A DNA stretch of 64,000 nt from contig NZ_LR130817.1 in the NCBI RefSeq assembly GCF_900626145.1, forward strand, positions 646,697 to 710,696, read 5' to 3'. Positions 1 to 8,857 of this stretch are shown piece by piece. Origin of the DNA: Intestinimonas timonensis (GTDB taxonomy: Bacteria > Bacillota > Clostridia > Oscillospirales > Oscillospiraceae). Both the position numbers and the translations under genes were made by a program. Under the pieces are notes generated by a model, which ran no database searches, was not told where the DNA came from, and was given only the letters and a program-made list of their open reading frames with translations. Numbering within the stretch: the first letter of the stretch is position 1; every line of letters begins with the position of its first letter.

Positions 1-236
1 TGCTGGAGGAGACGGCCCAGAAGGTCCATACCCTGATTGGGCTGGCGGTCTATTCCCGCAGTGATTTTATTGTGGATGCCCAGGGAAAGCCCTGGTTTTT
101 GGAGATCAATACCCTGCCCGGCATGACTCCCACCAGCCTTTTGCCACAGGAGGCGGCGGCGGTTGGCATTGATTATCCCGCCCTGTGTGAGCGCATCCTC
201 ACAGCATCCCTGGAAGCCCGGAAGGCCGGACGTTGA
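1..236 (+). CDS. ddl: D-alanine--D-alanine ligase, C-terminal fragment
   Basis: Only the last 78 codons are in the window, read from base 3, with the stop TGA at 234-236; the gene starts upstream. The visible part holds the end of the ATP-grasp fold: a GLAVYSRSDF stretch followed by FLEINTLPGMT, the metal- and ATP-binding strand of D-Ala-D-Ala ligases (Glu and Asn coordinate Mg). Family knowledge: the cytoplasmic enzyme joins two D-alanines with ATP for peptidoglycan. It lies 33 bp before murF, which adds that dipeptide to the UDP-MurNAc tripeptide, so the two are probably cotranscribed. The LPGMTPTSLLPQ motif makes a biotin carboxylase or other ATP-grasp enzyme unlikely. Confidence 0.87.
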   Translation, partial: LEETAQKVHTLIGLAVYSRSDFIVDAQGKPWFLEINTLPGMTPTSLLPQEAAAVGIDYPALCERILTASLEARKAGR

Positions 237-269
237 GGGACGGAGAGAAGAAAAGGAGAAGGTCATACT

Positions 270-1664
270 ATGGAGCCCATTACCATACGAGAGATCATCG
301 CGGCCGTGGACGGCAAGCTTCTGGGAGAATTTACCGTACTTGACCAGACGGTGACCCATGTCTTTACCGACAGTCGGAAGCCCGATCCCGGTGCCCTTTT
401 CATCCCCCTGGTGGGGGAGCGCTTTGACGGCCACGCATTCATCAACGACGCCCTGGAGGGCGGTGCGGCCGGCTGCTTCACCCAGCGGGAGCGGGAGAGC
501 TACCTGCCGGGCAAGTTCTATATCAAGGTGAACAGCACCCAGAAGGCCCTCCGGGACCTGGCCCGGTGGTACAAGAAGCGGTTTGACATCCCCTTCGTGG
601 CCATCACCGGCAGCGTGGGCAAGACCACCACCAAGGACATGGTGGCGGCGGTGCTGGGAGAGCGGTTCAAGGTCCTCAAGACGGAGGGCAACTTCAACAA
701 CGAGGTGGGTCTGCCCCTCACCCTGCTGCGCCTGAACAGCACCCACGAGATCTGTGTGCTGGAGATGGGCATGAACCACTTTGGGGAGATCGAGTACCTC
801 AGTGCCATCGTGGAGCCCGACGTGGCCGTCATCACCAATATCGGAGACTCCCACATCGAGAATCTGGGTTCCCGGGAGAACATCCTCAAGGCCAAGTGCG
901 AGATCTTTTCCCACATGGACCCGGAGAAGGGCTTCGTGATCCTCAACGGAGACGACCCCCTCCTCTCCGGCCTGCGGCCCACCCTGGCTTTCGATACGGT
1001 GTCGGTGGGTACGGCAGAGGGTCTGGAATACCGGGCCACAGACGTGTCGGCGGACGGGGAGAAGAGCGTCTGCTGCCATGTGACCACGCCCAGCACCGAT
1101 TTTGACGCCCAGATCCCCGCCCTGGGCAGCCACATGCTCTATCCCACCCTCACCGCCACAGCGGTGGCAGAGCACTTCGGTATGACGTGCGAGGAGATTG
1201 CCCGGGGTATCCTGCGCTTCGCCCCCACCAAGATGCGCATGAACATCCTCAAGCGTGGCAACGGCATTACCATTCTCAACGACACCTACAACGCCAATCC
1301 CCAGTCCATGCGGGCGGCAGTGGAGGTGCTGGCCAAGACCGGTTCCGGCTACAAGATTGCCGTGCTGGGCGATATGTTCGAGCTGGGGCCCTTTGCCCCC
1401 AACCTCCACGCCGGGGTGGGTGCCTATCTGGCCAAGGCGGGCATTGACTGCCTGCTGGCGCTGGGTGAGCTGGCCCAGCACATTTATAAAGCCGCCCAGG
1501 AGGCCGATGTGGCGGAGTCCTTCTGGTGTCTGACCAAGGAGGAGGCCAAACCCATCCTGGAACAGCTGGTGCGGCCGGACGCCACCATTTTGGTAAAAGC
1601 CTCCCGAGGCATGGCCTTTGAAGAGCTGGTGGACTACCTTAAGTCCATCACCGAAGAGCCGTAA
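270..1664 (+). CDS. murF: UDP-N-acetylmuramoyl-tripeptide--D-alanyl-D-alanine ligase
   Basis: Cytoplasmic Mur ligase that adds D-Ala-D-Ala to UDP-MurNAc-tripeptide using ATP. The 464-residue length is normal for MurF. An N-terminal substrate-binding domain (TDSRKPDPGALFIPLVGE, about residues 33-50) is followed by the ATP loop ITGSVGKTT at 112-120, the central-domain motif TEGNFNNEVGLPLTLL and a C-terminal domain with NDTYNANPQSM and LGDMFELG. The ATG at 270 is preceded by an AAGGAGAAGG site. It follows ddl directly, and a bidirectional terminator lies just downstream. Function is assigned with high confidence from the full set of Mur motifs. Confidence 0.97.
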   Translation: MEPITIREIIAAVDGKLLGEFTVLDQTVTHVFTDSRKPDPGALFIPLVGERFDGHAFINDALEGGAAGCFTQRERESYLPGKFYIKVNSTQKALRDLARWYKKRFDIPFVAITGSVGKTTTKDMVAAVLGERFKVLKTEGNFNNEVGLPLTLLRLNSTHEICVLEMGMNHFGEIEYLSAIVEPDVAVITNIGDSHIENLGSRENILKAKCEIFSHMDPEKGFVILNGDDPLLSGLRPTLAFDTVSVGTAEGLEYRATDVSADGEKSVCCHVTTPSTDFDAQIPALGSHMLYPTLTATAVAEHFGMTCEEIARGILRFAPTKMRMNILKRGNGITILNDTYNANPQSMRAAVEVLAKTGSGYKIAVLGDMFELGPFAPNLHAGVGAYLAKAGIDCLLALGELAQHIYKAAQEADVAESFWCLTKEEAKPILEQLVRPDATILVKASRGMAFEELVDYLKSITEEP

Positions 1665-1676
1665 GGGAAACGAAAA

Positions 1677-1704
1677 GCCGTGCCGCAACAGCGGCACGGC
1701 TTTT
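1677..1704. terminator. Bidirectional rho-independent terminator between murF and mtnA
   Basis: Perfect 10-bp inverted repeat GCCGTGCCGC / GCGGCACGGC with an AACA loop, followed by TTTT on the plus strand and preceded by AAAA, so it can end both murF (+) and mtnA (-), which converge here. Confidence 0.9.
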
Positions 1705-1714
1705 GGGGGATACT

Positions 1715-2740
1715 TCAGCCGAAGAGCTCGGCCAGGCGCTCGTCAAAGGGTGGATGGATGACGCCCTTTTCGGTGACGATACCGGTGAGAAGCTGGTGGG
1801 GGGTCACATCGAAGGCGGGGTTGTAGACCCCTACGCCCTCCGGTGCCGTCTGCACCCCGGCAAAGTGGGTGACCTCGTTGGGGTCCCGCTGCTCGATGAC
1901 GATGTGCTTCCCGTCTGGGATAGACATATCGATTGTGGAAGAGGGCAGTACGGTGTAGAAGGGGATGCCGTGGTAGTTGGCCAACACCGCCACACCGTAG
2001 GTGCCGATCTTGTTGGCAAAGTCGCCATTGCGGGCCATACGGTCGCAGCCCAGAAAGACCATATCGATCTTGCCCTGGGCCATGAGAGAGGCCGCCATAT
2101 TGTCGGTGATGAGAGTGGCGGGGATACCGTCCTTCACCAGCTCCCAGGCGGTGAGCCGGGCGCCCTGGAGCAGAGGCCGGGTCTCATCGCAGTAGACCAT
2201 CTCCACGTTCCCCTTGGCGTGGGCGGCCCGCACGACCCCCAATGCGGTTCCGTAACCGCCGGTAGCGATGGCGCCGGCATTGCAGTGGGTGAGGATCCGG
2301 GCGCCGGGGTGCACCAGCTCGGCGCCGTACCGGCCGATCTTCCGGTTCATGGCGATGTCCTCGCGGTGGATGGCTTCGGCCTCACGGGTGAGGATCGGGA
2401 TGGCTTCGGCGCTGCAGCCCGCGGCGGAGAGGGTGAGCCGCATCCGGTCCAGGGACCAGAAGAGGTTCACCGCCGTGGGGCGGCTGGCGGCCAGATCTCT
2501 CATGGCCTGATCCATGCTTGCCCGGAAGTCCTCGGGGGTCTGGTCCCGGAACTCCATGGCGGCCAGACACACGGCGTAGGCCGCGGCGATGCCGATGGCC
2601 GGGGCGCCCCGGACCACCAGGCGCCGGATGGCGTCTACCACCTTCCGGTAGTCGGTGTAGTTGTCCCAGACTTCCTCCGTGGGGAGCCTGGTCTGATCGA
2701 GAAGGGCAAGGGAATCCCCCTGCCAGCGAATGGCGTCCAT
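1715..2740 (-). CDS. mtnA: S-methyl-5-thioribose-1-phosphate isomerase
   Basis: Isomerises methylthioribose 1-phosphate to methylthioribulose 1-phosphate in the methionine salvage pathway. The 341-residue product has the family motifs RRLVVRGAPAIGIAAAYA (about 39-56), THCNAGAIATGGYG with the catalytic Cys153, and GCDRMARNGDFANKIGTY with the catalytic Asp. The start sits behind an AAGGAGG site on the minus strand. It stands alone with no other mtn genes nearby, so the rest of the salvage route would be elsewhere or the enzyme may work in a shortened salvage shunt. The related eIF2B/ribose-1,5-bisphosphate isomerase family is the main alternative, but the Cys/Asp pair favours MtnA. Confidence 0.95.
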   Translation of the reverse strand: MDAIRWQGDSLALLDQTRLPTEEVWDNYTDYRKVVDAIRRLVVRGAPAIGIAAAYAVCLAAMEFRDQTPEDFRASMDQAMRDLAASRPTAVNLFWSLDRMRLTLSAAGCSAEAIPILTREAEAIHREDIAMNRKIGRYGAELVHPGARILTHCNAGAIATGGYGTALGVVRAAHAKGNVEMVYCDETRPLLQGARLTAWELVKDGIPATLITDNMAASLMAQGKIDMVFLGCDRMARNGDFANKIGTYGVAVLANYHGIPFYTVLPSSTIDMSIPDGKHIVIEQRDPNEVTHFAGVQTAPEGVGVYNPAFDVTPHQLLTGIVTEKGVIHPPFDERLAELFG

Positions 2741-2780
2741 GGAGCATGGCCTCCTTATCTCAGCAAGTTTTTACATGTTC

Positions 2781-2809
2781 ATCATACCACATCGTGGAGC
2801 GGGAGTAAA
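2781..2809 (-). promoter_or_regulatory. Putative sigma-A promoter for mtnA
   Basis: On the minus strand TTTACT (2804-2809) and TATGAT (2781-2786) are separated by 17 bp, 40 bp upstream of the mtnA start codon. Confidence 0.55.
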
Positions 2810-2812
2810 CGA

Positions 2813-4714
2813 ATGATAGACATATCCGTGTCAAGCGTGAGTAAAGAATTTGAAGTGGGCCGGAAGATCCTGGACGGGGTCACCTTCCAGGTAGACACCG
2901 GGGAGCGGGTGGGCCTGCTGGGCAAGAATGGGGCGGGTAAGACCACCCTGTTCCGCATCCTCACCGGAGAGCTGGAGCCCGATGAAGGCCAGGTGTCGGT
3001 GGCTTCGGGCAAACGGGTGGGGCTCATCTCCCAGATCCCGGTGTACCCCGATGGCTATACGGTGGAGATGGTGTTGCGGGCGGCCTTCCAGCGGTTGAAG
3101 GACATGGAGCGGGAGATGGAGAGCCTCACCGCCCGGATGGCGGCGGGGGAGAGCGACCCCGCCCTCCTGCGCCGGTACGACGCCCTGGCCGCTGCCTTCG
3201 AGTCCGGCGGCGGCTACGACGTGGAGACTCCCCTCAACAAGGTGTGCAACGGCCTGGACATCTCCGCCGACATGCGTGAGCGTCCCTTCGCCGACCTCTC
3301 CGGCGGTGAGAAGACCCGGGTGAATCTGGGCCGTCTCATCCTGGAGGACACCGACGTGCTGCTGCTGGATGAGCCCACCAACCATCTGGACCTGCGCTGC
3401 ACCGAGTGGCTGGAGGACTACCTCTCCCGGTTCAAGGGCACCGTCCTTACCATCTCCCACGACCGCTGGTTCCTGGACAAAGTGGTGAACCGGGTTATCG
3501 AGCTGGAGAACGGCAAGGCCGAGTTCTATGCCGGCAATTACAGCTACTATGTGGAGGAGAAGGAGCGCCGCTATCAGGAGAAGCTCAAGCAGTACGAGAA
3601 GGAGCAGGCCAAGATCGAGCAGCTCCAGGCGGCGGCGGACAAGATGCACCTGTGGGCCTTCATGGGAAACGACAAGCTCCATAAGCGTGCCTTCTCCATG
3701 GAAAAGCGCATCGAGCGCCTGCGCAAGACGGACAAGCCCCGAAAGGACCGGAAGCTGGAGATCCGTTTCGGTGAGCGGGAGTTCCGGGGAGACGAGGTCA
3801 TGGTCATCAAGGACCTGAAGAAGTCCTTTGGGGACCGGACCCTCTTCGAGCATGTGGACCTGGAGGTGGTGGGAGGCGAGCGTATCGCCCTGCTGGGGGA
3901 CAACGGAACCGGCAAGTCCACCCTCATCAAGATGATCATGGGGGAGGAGGTCCCCGACGGGGGCAAGATCCGGCTGGGACCCACGGTGAAGATCGGCTAC
4001 CTGCCCCAGATCATCCATTTTGACCGGCCCGACCGGAACCTGGTGGACACCATGCTTTACGCCCAGAACTGCTCCACCCAAGAGGCCCGGGACCGGCTGG
4101 CTGCCTTTGACTTCCGGGGGGAGGACGTGTTCAAGAGCGTCTCTACCCTCTCCGGCGGCGAGCAGTCCCGGCTGCGGCTGTGCATGCTCATGGACAACAA
4201 GATCAACCTCCTCATCCTGGACGAGCCCACCAACCACCTGGACCTCAACTCCCGGGAGTGGATCGAGGAGGCGGTGGCTGACTATACAGGCAACCTCCTC
4301 TTTGTCTCCCACGACCGGTACTTCATCAACCAGTTTGCCACCCGGATCTGGATGCTGGAGGATGGCAAGATTACCGACTTTGAGGGGACCTTTGCCGAGT
4401 ACCGGGCCTGGAAGGAGAAGAAACTGCCGGTGCCGCCCCCGAAAAAGGAGGAGGCTCCGGTGAAGAAGGAGAAGCCCAAGCGCACCGGCGGCACCAAAAT
4501 GCTGGAAAAGGAGGTGGCCGCCGCCGAGCGGGAGGTCACCAAGGCAGAGGAGCGGATGTACGACCTTACCCAGGAGATCGAGGCTTCCAGCAGCGACTAT
4601 TTGAAGCTCACTGAGCTCTATGAGCAGCGGGAGGCCCTGGAGGAGGAGATCGCCCATCTCTACGCCGTCTGGGAGCGGCTGAGCGCCGAGCTGGAGGAGG
4701 CGAAGGCGGAGTGA
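2813..4714 (+). CDS. ABC-F family ATP-binding protein (ribosome-associated type)
   Basis: A soluble protein of 633 residues with two ABC ATPase domains and no membrane segments, the ABC-F layout; members act on ribosomes as translation factors or protect them from antibiotics. Domain 1 has GLLGKNGAGKTT at 34-45, LSGGEKTRVNLG and LLLDEPTNHLDL. A linker rich in Lys/Glu/Gln follows at about 245-300. Domain 2 has LLGDNGTGKSTLIK, LSGGEQSRLRLC and LILDEPTNHLDL. The C-terminal 90 residues are a charged coiled coil like the Uup/YdiF tail. The frame is open far upstream, but ATG 2813 is where ABC homology begins; the upstream part is antisense to mtnA. The next gene overlaps by 4 bp. Which subfamily it belongs to, and whether it gives resistance, cannot be told from sequence alone. 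Confidence 0.93.
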   Translation: MIDISVSSVSKEFEVGRKILDGVTFQVDTGERVGLLGKNGAGKTTLFRILTGELEPDEGQVSVASGKRVGLISQIPVYPDGYTVEMVLRAAFQRLKDMEREMESLTARMAAGESDPALLRRYDALAAAFESGGGYDVETPLNKVCNGLDISADMRERPFADLSGGEKTRVNLGRLILEDTDVLLLDEPTNHLDLRCTEWLEDYLSRFKGTVLTISHDRWFLDKVVNRVIELENGKAEFYAGNYSYYVEEKERRYQEKLKQYEKEQAKIEQLQAAADKMHLWAFMGNDKLHKRAFSMEKRIERLRKTDKPRKDRKLEIRFGEREFRGDEVMVIKDLKKSFGDRTLFEHVDLEVVGGERIALLGDNGTGKSTLIKMIMGEEVPDGGKIRLGPTVKIGYLPQIIHFDRPDRNLVDTMLYAQNCSTQEARDRLAAFDFRGEDVFKSVSTLSGGEQSRLRLCMLMDNKINLLILDEPTNHLDLNSREWIEEAVADYTGNLLFVSHDRYFINQFATRIWMLEDGKITDFEGTFAEYRAWKEKKLPVPPPKKEEAPVKKEKPKRTGGTKMLEKEVAAAEREVTKAEERMYDLTQEIEASSSDYLKLTELYEQREALEEEIAHLYAVWERLSAELEEAKAE

Positions 4715-5517
4715 ATACAAAGCCATACCGGCCCTATCAGGGCGGCGGACTTTGGGGCAGGACAGTGACCTTCCTGGGATTCCTGCTGCTGGTGTTTCCT
4801 CTGGTGATGTTCCTGCTTGCCCCCTTCAGCCTGCAAAAATTCGCCGCCTTCCCAGCGGCGGGGGGCGTCTACCTGATCCTCTACGGCCTCACCGCACGGT
4901 GCCCCATCACCACGGGCCGGGTGCTGCGCCGTATCCTGCTGGCGCTGCTGGCCCTAGCCGTGGTCGCCTTTGCCGCCCTGGAGGCGGTGGTGCTCACCGG
5001 GGCCCGGACGGAGATCGCTCGGGGGGAGGAGGAGCCGGAGGTCATGGTCATCTTCGGCTGCCAGGTGAAGCCCTGGGGCCCCTCGGAGCTCCTACAGGAC
5101 CGGCTGGACACCGCCCTTACCTACCTGGAGGACCACCCGGACATGACGGTGGTAGTCTCCGGGGGACAGGGCCCTGATGAGCCCATGAGCGAGGCCCAGT
5201 GCATGTACGACTATCTGGTGGAGCACGGCGTAGACGGGGAGAACATCGTGCTGGAGGACAACTCCGGCAACACCTGGGAGAACATTCAATATACCTTGGA
5301 GTTGTTCCAGGACGGTACGGTGGAGCCCACAGGGAAGATCCTGGCCGTCTCCAACGGCTTCCACCTCGCCCGCATCCGGCTGCTGTGGAGCCGGAAGTGG
5401 GAGGGGACCTACACCCTCTCCACCCTGGCCGCGCCCTCCAGCCATCTGCCCTCCCGGCTGTCCATGTACCTCCGGGAGCCCTTCGCCCTGGTCAAGTCCT
5501 GGCTGCTGGACCGGTAG
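4711..5517 (+). CDS. DUF218 (YdcF/SanA/ElyC-like) membrane protein
   Basis: A 268-residue protein starting at a GTG that overlaps the stop of the ABC-F gene. The first 95 residues hold three hydrophobic segments (about 17-40, 46-60 and 70-92). The rest is a DUF218 domain with VMVIFGCQVKPWGPS, the VVVSGGQGPDEPMSEA motif and LEDNSGNTWENIQYT, the usual signatures. DUF218 proteins are envelope proteins linked to cell-wall or lipid-carrier handling, but the reaction is not known. Coupling to the ABC-F gene suggests cotranslation only. Confidence 0.85.
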   Translation: MNTKPYRPYQGGGLWGRTVTFLGFLLLVFPLVMFLLAPFSLQKFAAFPAAGGVYLILYGLTARCPITTGRVLRRILLALLALAVVAFAALEAVVLTGARTEIARGEEEPEVMVIFGCQVKPWGPSELLQDRLDTALTYLEDHPDMTVVVSGGQGPDEPMSEAQCMYDYLVEHGVDGENIVLEDNSGNTWENIQYTLELFQDGTVEPTGKILAVSNGFHLARIRLLWSRKWEGTYTLSTLAAPSSHLPSRLSMYLREPFALVKSWLLDR

Positions 5518-5544
5518 CATAAAACCCACGTTGAGGAGCACGCT

Positions 5545-6612
5545 ATGCTGGAAGAGAAACTCAAGGCATTGGAAAATCAATACGCCGAGGTGGAGGCCCG
5601 GCTGGCCGCGCCGGAGACCTATGACGCCCCGGCCCGGGTGGCCCGGCTCAACAAGGAGCAGCGGGAGCTGGAGCCGGTGGTGACCACCTACCGGGCCTGC
5701 GTAAAGCGCCGGCAGGACCTCCATGAAGCGGAAAGTCTCCTGTCCGACCCGGACATGAAGGAGCTGGCCCAGGAGGAATACACCGCCGCCAAGGCCGACA
5801 TCGAGGCGCTGGAAGAAAAGCTGAAGATCCTGCTGCTGCCACGGGACCCGAACGATGATAAGAATGTCATCGTGGAGATCCGGGCCGGGGTAGGCGGCGA
5901 GGAGGCGGCCCTCTTTGCCCACTCTCTTTATCGCATGTACTCCATGTACGCCGAGTCCCGTCACTGGCATGTGGAGGTGGACTCGGTAAACGAGACCGAG
6001 CTGGGCGGCGTGAAGGAGATCTGCTTCACCATCGACGGGGACGGGGCGTACAGCCGCCTGAAGTTTGAAAGCGGCGTCCACCGGGTCCAGCGGGTACCCG
6101 AGACCGAGTCGGGGGGCCGCATCCACACCTCCACCGCTACGGTGGCGGTGCTGCCCGAGGTGGATGAGGTGGATTTTGAACTCAACCCCGCCGACATCGA
6201 GATGCAGGTCTTCCGGTCCTCAGGCGCCGGCGGCCAGCACGTAAATAAGACCTCCTCCGCCGTGCGGCTCATCCATAAGCCCACCGGCACGGTAGTGGAG
6301 TGCCAGCAGGAGCGCAGTCAGTTCCAGAACCGGGACAAGGCCATGCAGCTGCTGCGGTCCCGTCTCTACGAGGAGAAGGTCCGGGAGCAGGAGGAATCGG
6401 TGACGGCGGAGCGCCGGAGCCAGGTGGGCACCGGCATGCGCAACGAGCGTATCCGCACCTACAACTTTCCGCAGGGCCGGGTCACCGACCACCGCATCGG
6501 CCTGACCCTCTACCAGATCGACGCCATCATGGATGGGGACCTGGACGAGGTCATCGACGGTCTCGTTACCGCCGACCAGGCCGAGCGCATGAAAGCCAGT
6601 CAAGAGGAATAA
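5545..6612 (+). CDS. prfA: Peptide chain release factor 1
   Basis: Recognises UAA and UAG stop codons in the ribosomal A site and triggers peptide release. Its 355 residues match the family. The tripeptide that reads the stop codon is PET (185-187, the RF1-type PxT, not the SPF of RF2). The catalytic GGQ is at 229-231 inside RSSGAGGQHVNKTSSAVR. ATG 5545 follows a GAGGAG site. No separate prmC methyltransferase gene lies next to it. Confidence 0.98.
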   Translation: MLEEKLKALENQYAEVEARLAAPETYDAPARVARLNKEQRELEPVVTTYRACVKRRQDLHEAESLLSDPDMKELAQEEYTAAKADIEALEEKLKILLLPRDPNDDKNVIVEIRAGVGGEEAALFAHSLYRMYSMYAESRHWHVEVDSVNETELGGVKEICFTIDGDGAYSRLKFESGVHRVQRVPETESGGRIHTSTATVAVLPEVDEVDFELNPADIEMQVFRSSGAGGQHVNKTSSAVRLIHKPTGTVVECQQERSQFQNRDKAMQLLRSRLYEEKVREQEESVTAERRSQVGTGMRNERIRTYNFPQGRVTDHRIGLTLYQIDAIMDGDLDEVIDGLVTADQAERMKASQEE

Positions 6613-6628
6613 AAGGAGATCGAAGACC

Positions 6629-6886
6629 ATGGAAATGCTGATCCATTTCAACGCCCTGCCCCAGGGCCTGACCCTGGACGCTGTGAAGTCCGACCTGGCC
6701 CTCCTGTTGGAGGACGACGGCTGGCTCACCGGCTCCGGCGAGCATCATATCGAGCTGGAGCTGGAGGATGAGAAGGCCAACCCCAAATACGGCATCCTCA
6801 CGGTAAAGGGTTATCTGCAAAAGGCCAAATTTGCCCCGGACACCACCATTGAGCTGGCGGGGGTACCGGTGGGCATCTACGAGTGA
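6629..6886 (+). CDS. Small uncharacterised protein, 85 residues
   Basis: Starts at ATG 6629 behind AAGGAGATCG, 16 bp after prfA, so it is likely in the same operon. The product is acidic, soluble and without a signal peptide. A central run rich in Glu/Leu (HIELELEDEKANPKYG) and the alternating pattern suggest a small alpha/beta fold. I recognise no family and assign no function. Codon use resembles its neighbours, which supports a real gene. Confidence 0.7.
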   Translation: MEMLIHFNALPQGLTLDAVKSDLALLLEDDGWLTGSGEHHIELELEDEKANPKYGILTVKGYLQKAKFAPDTTIELAGVPVGIYE

Positions 6887-6901
6887 CGGAGGGAACGCAT
6901 C

Positions 6902-7015
6902 ATGAAGACGGCCATTTCCATCGTGAATATCGTGTTCGGCGCGGTCCTCATCGCCGCCGGTGTGGTGAGTCTGGTGCTCACCTGCCGGGAGAGAGGCCGG
7001 GAGCTGTGGCGCTGA
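6902..7015 (+). CDS. Predicted single-pass membrane micropeptide, 37 residues
   Basis: ATG 6902 lies 8 bp after a GGAGGG site (6889-6894) and the frame ends at TGA 7013-7015. The product has one hydrophobic segment (about residues 5-26, AISIVNIVFGAVLIAAGVVS) and a basic C-terminal tail ending RGRELWR. It fills the gap between two operon genes in the same direction. No family is recognised; small single-span proteins of this kind often act as partners of larger membrane proteins, but nothing here says which. Confidence 0.55.
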   Translation: MKTAISIVNIVFGAVLIAAGVVSLVLTCRERGRELWR

Positions 7016-7040
7016 ACGGAAGAGATCGAGGCGAAGAAGC

Positions 7041-8057
7041 ATGAAGACAGAGAAACTGACCGCTGCTGATGTGGAACAGGCCGCGGCCATCCTGGCTCGG
7101 GGCGGACTGCTGGGCATCCCAACCGAGACGGTGTACGGCCTGGGGGCCAACGGCCTGGACCCCGAGGCGGTGGCGCATATTTTTGAGGCCAAGGGCCGGC
7201 CCCAGGACAATCCCCTCATCCTCCATGTCCCGTCGGCGGAGTGGCTGGAGCGGTACTGTCAGCACATTCCCAACGCCGCCTATACCCTGGCGGAGCGGTT
7301 CTGGCCGGGCCCCCTTACCATGATCTTGGAGCGCAAACCGGTGGTGCCCGACGTAGTCACCGCCGGGCTGGACACCGTGGGCATGCGCTGCCCCGCCCAC
7401 CCGGTGTGCCGGGCCATCATCGCCGCCGCCGGTGTGCCGGTGGCGGCCCCGTCGGGGAACACCTCCGGCCGCCCCAGCCCCACCAACATGGCCGACATGC
7501 TGGAGGACATGGAGGGGAAGATCGACGGCATTGTGGACGGCGGCCCCTGCTCCGTGGGAGTGGAGTCCACCATCATTGACCTCACCGAGCAGCCCCCCCG
7601 GCTGCTGCGGCCCGGCGGCGTTACCCTGGAAGAGCTCCGGGACGCTCTTGGGGAGGTGGCTGTGGATCCGGCGGTCACCCGCCTTATGGGGGCTGGGGAG
7701 CATCCCAGAGCCCCCGGTATGAAGTACCGCCACTACGCCCCAAAGGCCCCTGTCACCGTGGTGAAGGGCGATGCGGCAGCCACTGCCGCCTACATCCAGG
7801 CCCACCTGGGGGAGGGCGAGGGCGTGGTCTGCTTCGACGAGTACGCCGACCTGTATGCCGGTCACACTGTGGAAAAGCTGGGGCCGACGGCGGATAAGGC
7901 CGCCCAGGCCCGCAATGTCTTTGACGCCCTCCGGGCCTTCGATGATACCAATGTCACCGCCATCTGGTCCCAGTGCCCTGATGAGGGGGGCATCGGCCTG
8001 GCCATCTCCAACCGCCTCAACAAGGCGGCGGGTTTCCACATCATCGACCTGACCTGA
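7041..8057 (+). CDS. L-threonylcarbamoyladenylate synthase, Sua5 type
   Basis: Makes threonylcarbamoyl-AMP from threonine, bicarbonate and ATP, the donor for t6A37 of ANN-decoding tRNAs. The 338 residues comprise a YrdC-like domain (about 8-205; GGLLGIPTETVYGLG, AKGRPQDNPLILH and the SGNTSGRPSPT motif) followed by the extra C-terminal Sua5 domain after the linker PGMKYRHYAPKAPV. The length separates it from the short TsaC/YrdC form of about 190 residues. ATG 7041 has a weak GAGGCGAAG site. Confidence 0.95.
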   Translation: MKTEKLTAADVEQAAAILARGGLLGIPTETVYGLGANGLDPEAVAHIFEAKGRPQDNPLILHVPSAEWLERYCQHIPNAAYTLAERFWPGPLTMILERKPVVPDVVTAGLDTVGMRCPAHPVCRAIIAAAGVPVAAPSGNTSGRPSPTNMADMLEDMEGKIDGIVDGGPCSVGVESTIIDLTEQPPRLLRPGGVTLEELRDALGEVAVDPAVTRLMGAGEHPRAPGMKYRHYAPKAPVTVVKGDAAATAAYIQAHLGEGEGVVCFDEYADLYAGHTVEKLGPTADKAAQARNVFDALRAFDDTNVTAIWSQCPDEGGIGLAISNRLNKAAGFHIIDLT

Positions 8058-8113
8058 AGCCGTAGACGAAGCGGCGAAAATGGTGTATGATACCGGAGGG
8101 AGGAGGGAGCGCC

Positions 8114-8857
8114 ATGCAGATGCTCCTGGTGCTTTTGATCCTGATTGTCCTGGCCATTCTGGTGGTTCTGGATGTCCGGCAGAAGCTGGACCTGGGTCAT
8201 CCGGTGTTTGTGCTGCTGACGGCACTGGGGTACTTTTGCTCCGTGGTATGGACGGCGGCGCTGGCGCTGCTGGCCCTCATTGAGACCCTGGACGGCGGTT
8301 CCCTGCTGGTGTGGGTACAGGTGGCCCTGTCCACCTTACCCGGTACCCTGTTTGGACTTTATGTCCTCCTGCGAGCCAACCTCACTCCCATGCACCGGAA
8401 GAAGGACACACCGGCCCGGCGGGCAGTCCGTCTGCTGGATGACGGTCTCATCATCGGCCTGCCCCTCCAGATCGTGGTGGTGGGCGGCTATGTGCTGGCC
8501 GCAGTGGGACTCCACAGCATGTTCCAGGGCCCCCTGTGGATGCTGCCTTTTTATCCCCTGGTGCTGGCGGTCCTGTGGCCAATGCTGCACCTGGTGTTCC
8601 ATGTGGCCATCGTGGCCATCGTTTTGGACCCGCTCATCCTGCTGGCCGCCATCCTCATCGGCCTGCTGTGGGCCGTTCAGGTCATTTTCCTGGTCCACGG
8701 CTCAATCCGGGGCTGTCTGACCGCGAAAAAAAGCGCCGGGTCCTTGGCGGCCCACACTTTGCTGAGTTTTGTTCCGGTGGTCAACCTGGTGCTGGCCATT
8801 CGGCTGCGCTGTACATTGAGAAAAGCGGATGTGTCCGCAGAGGAGGTCCGGATATGA
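8114..8857 (+). CDS. Uncharacterised polytopic membrane protein
   Basis: A 247-residue very hydrophobic protein with about six predicted membrane segments (roughly 2-20, 34-55, 65-90, 125-150, 155-190, 195-240). ATG 8114 is chosen because the strong AGGAGGGAG site (8101-8109) precedes it; an in-frame ATG at 8087 has no site. The stop overlaps the coaE start by 4 bases (ATGA), so the two are translationally coupled. No recognisable motif; function unknown. Confidence 0.75.
   Translation: MQMLLVLLILIVLAILVVLDVRQKLDLGHPVFVLLTALGYFCSVVWTAALALLALIETLDGGSLLVWVQVALSTLPGTLFGLYVLLRANLTPMHRKKDTPARRAVRLLDDGLIIGLPLQIVVVGGYVLAAVGLHSMFQGPLWMLPFYPLVLAVLWPMLHLVFHVAIVAIVLDPLILLAAILIGLLWAVQVIFLVHGSIRGCLTAKKSAGSLAAHTLLSFVPVVNLVLAIRLRCTLRKADVSAEEVRI

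Noticed and set aside
1703..2812. Upstream extension of the ABC-F reading frame by 370 codons
   Set aside because: It lies antisense to mtnA, has no family resemblance, and ABC homology begins at ATG 2813.
2831..4726. 631-codon open frame antisense to the ABC-F gene
   Set aside because: Composition is that of a GC-rich complement of a real gene; the sense strand encodes complete ABC motifs.
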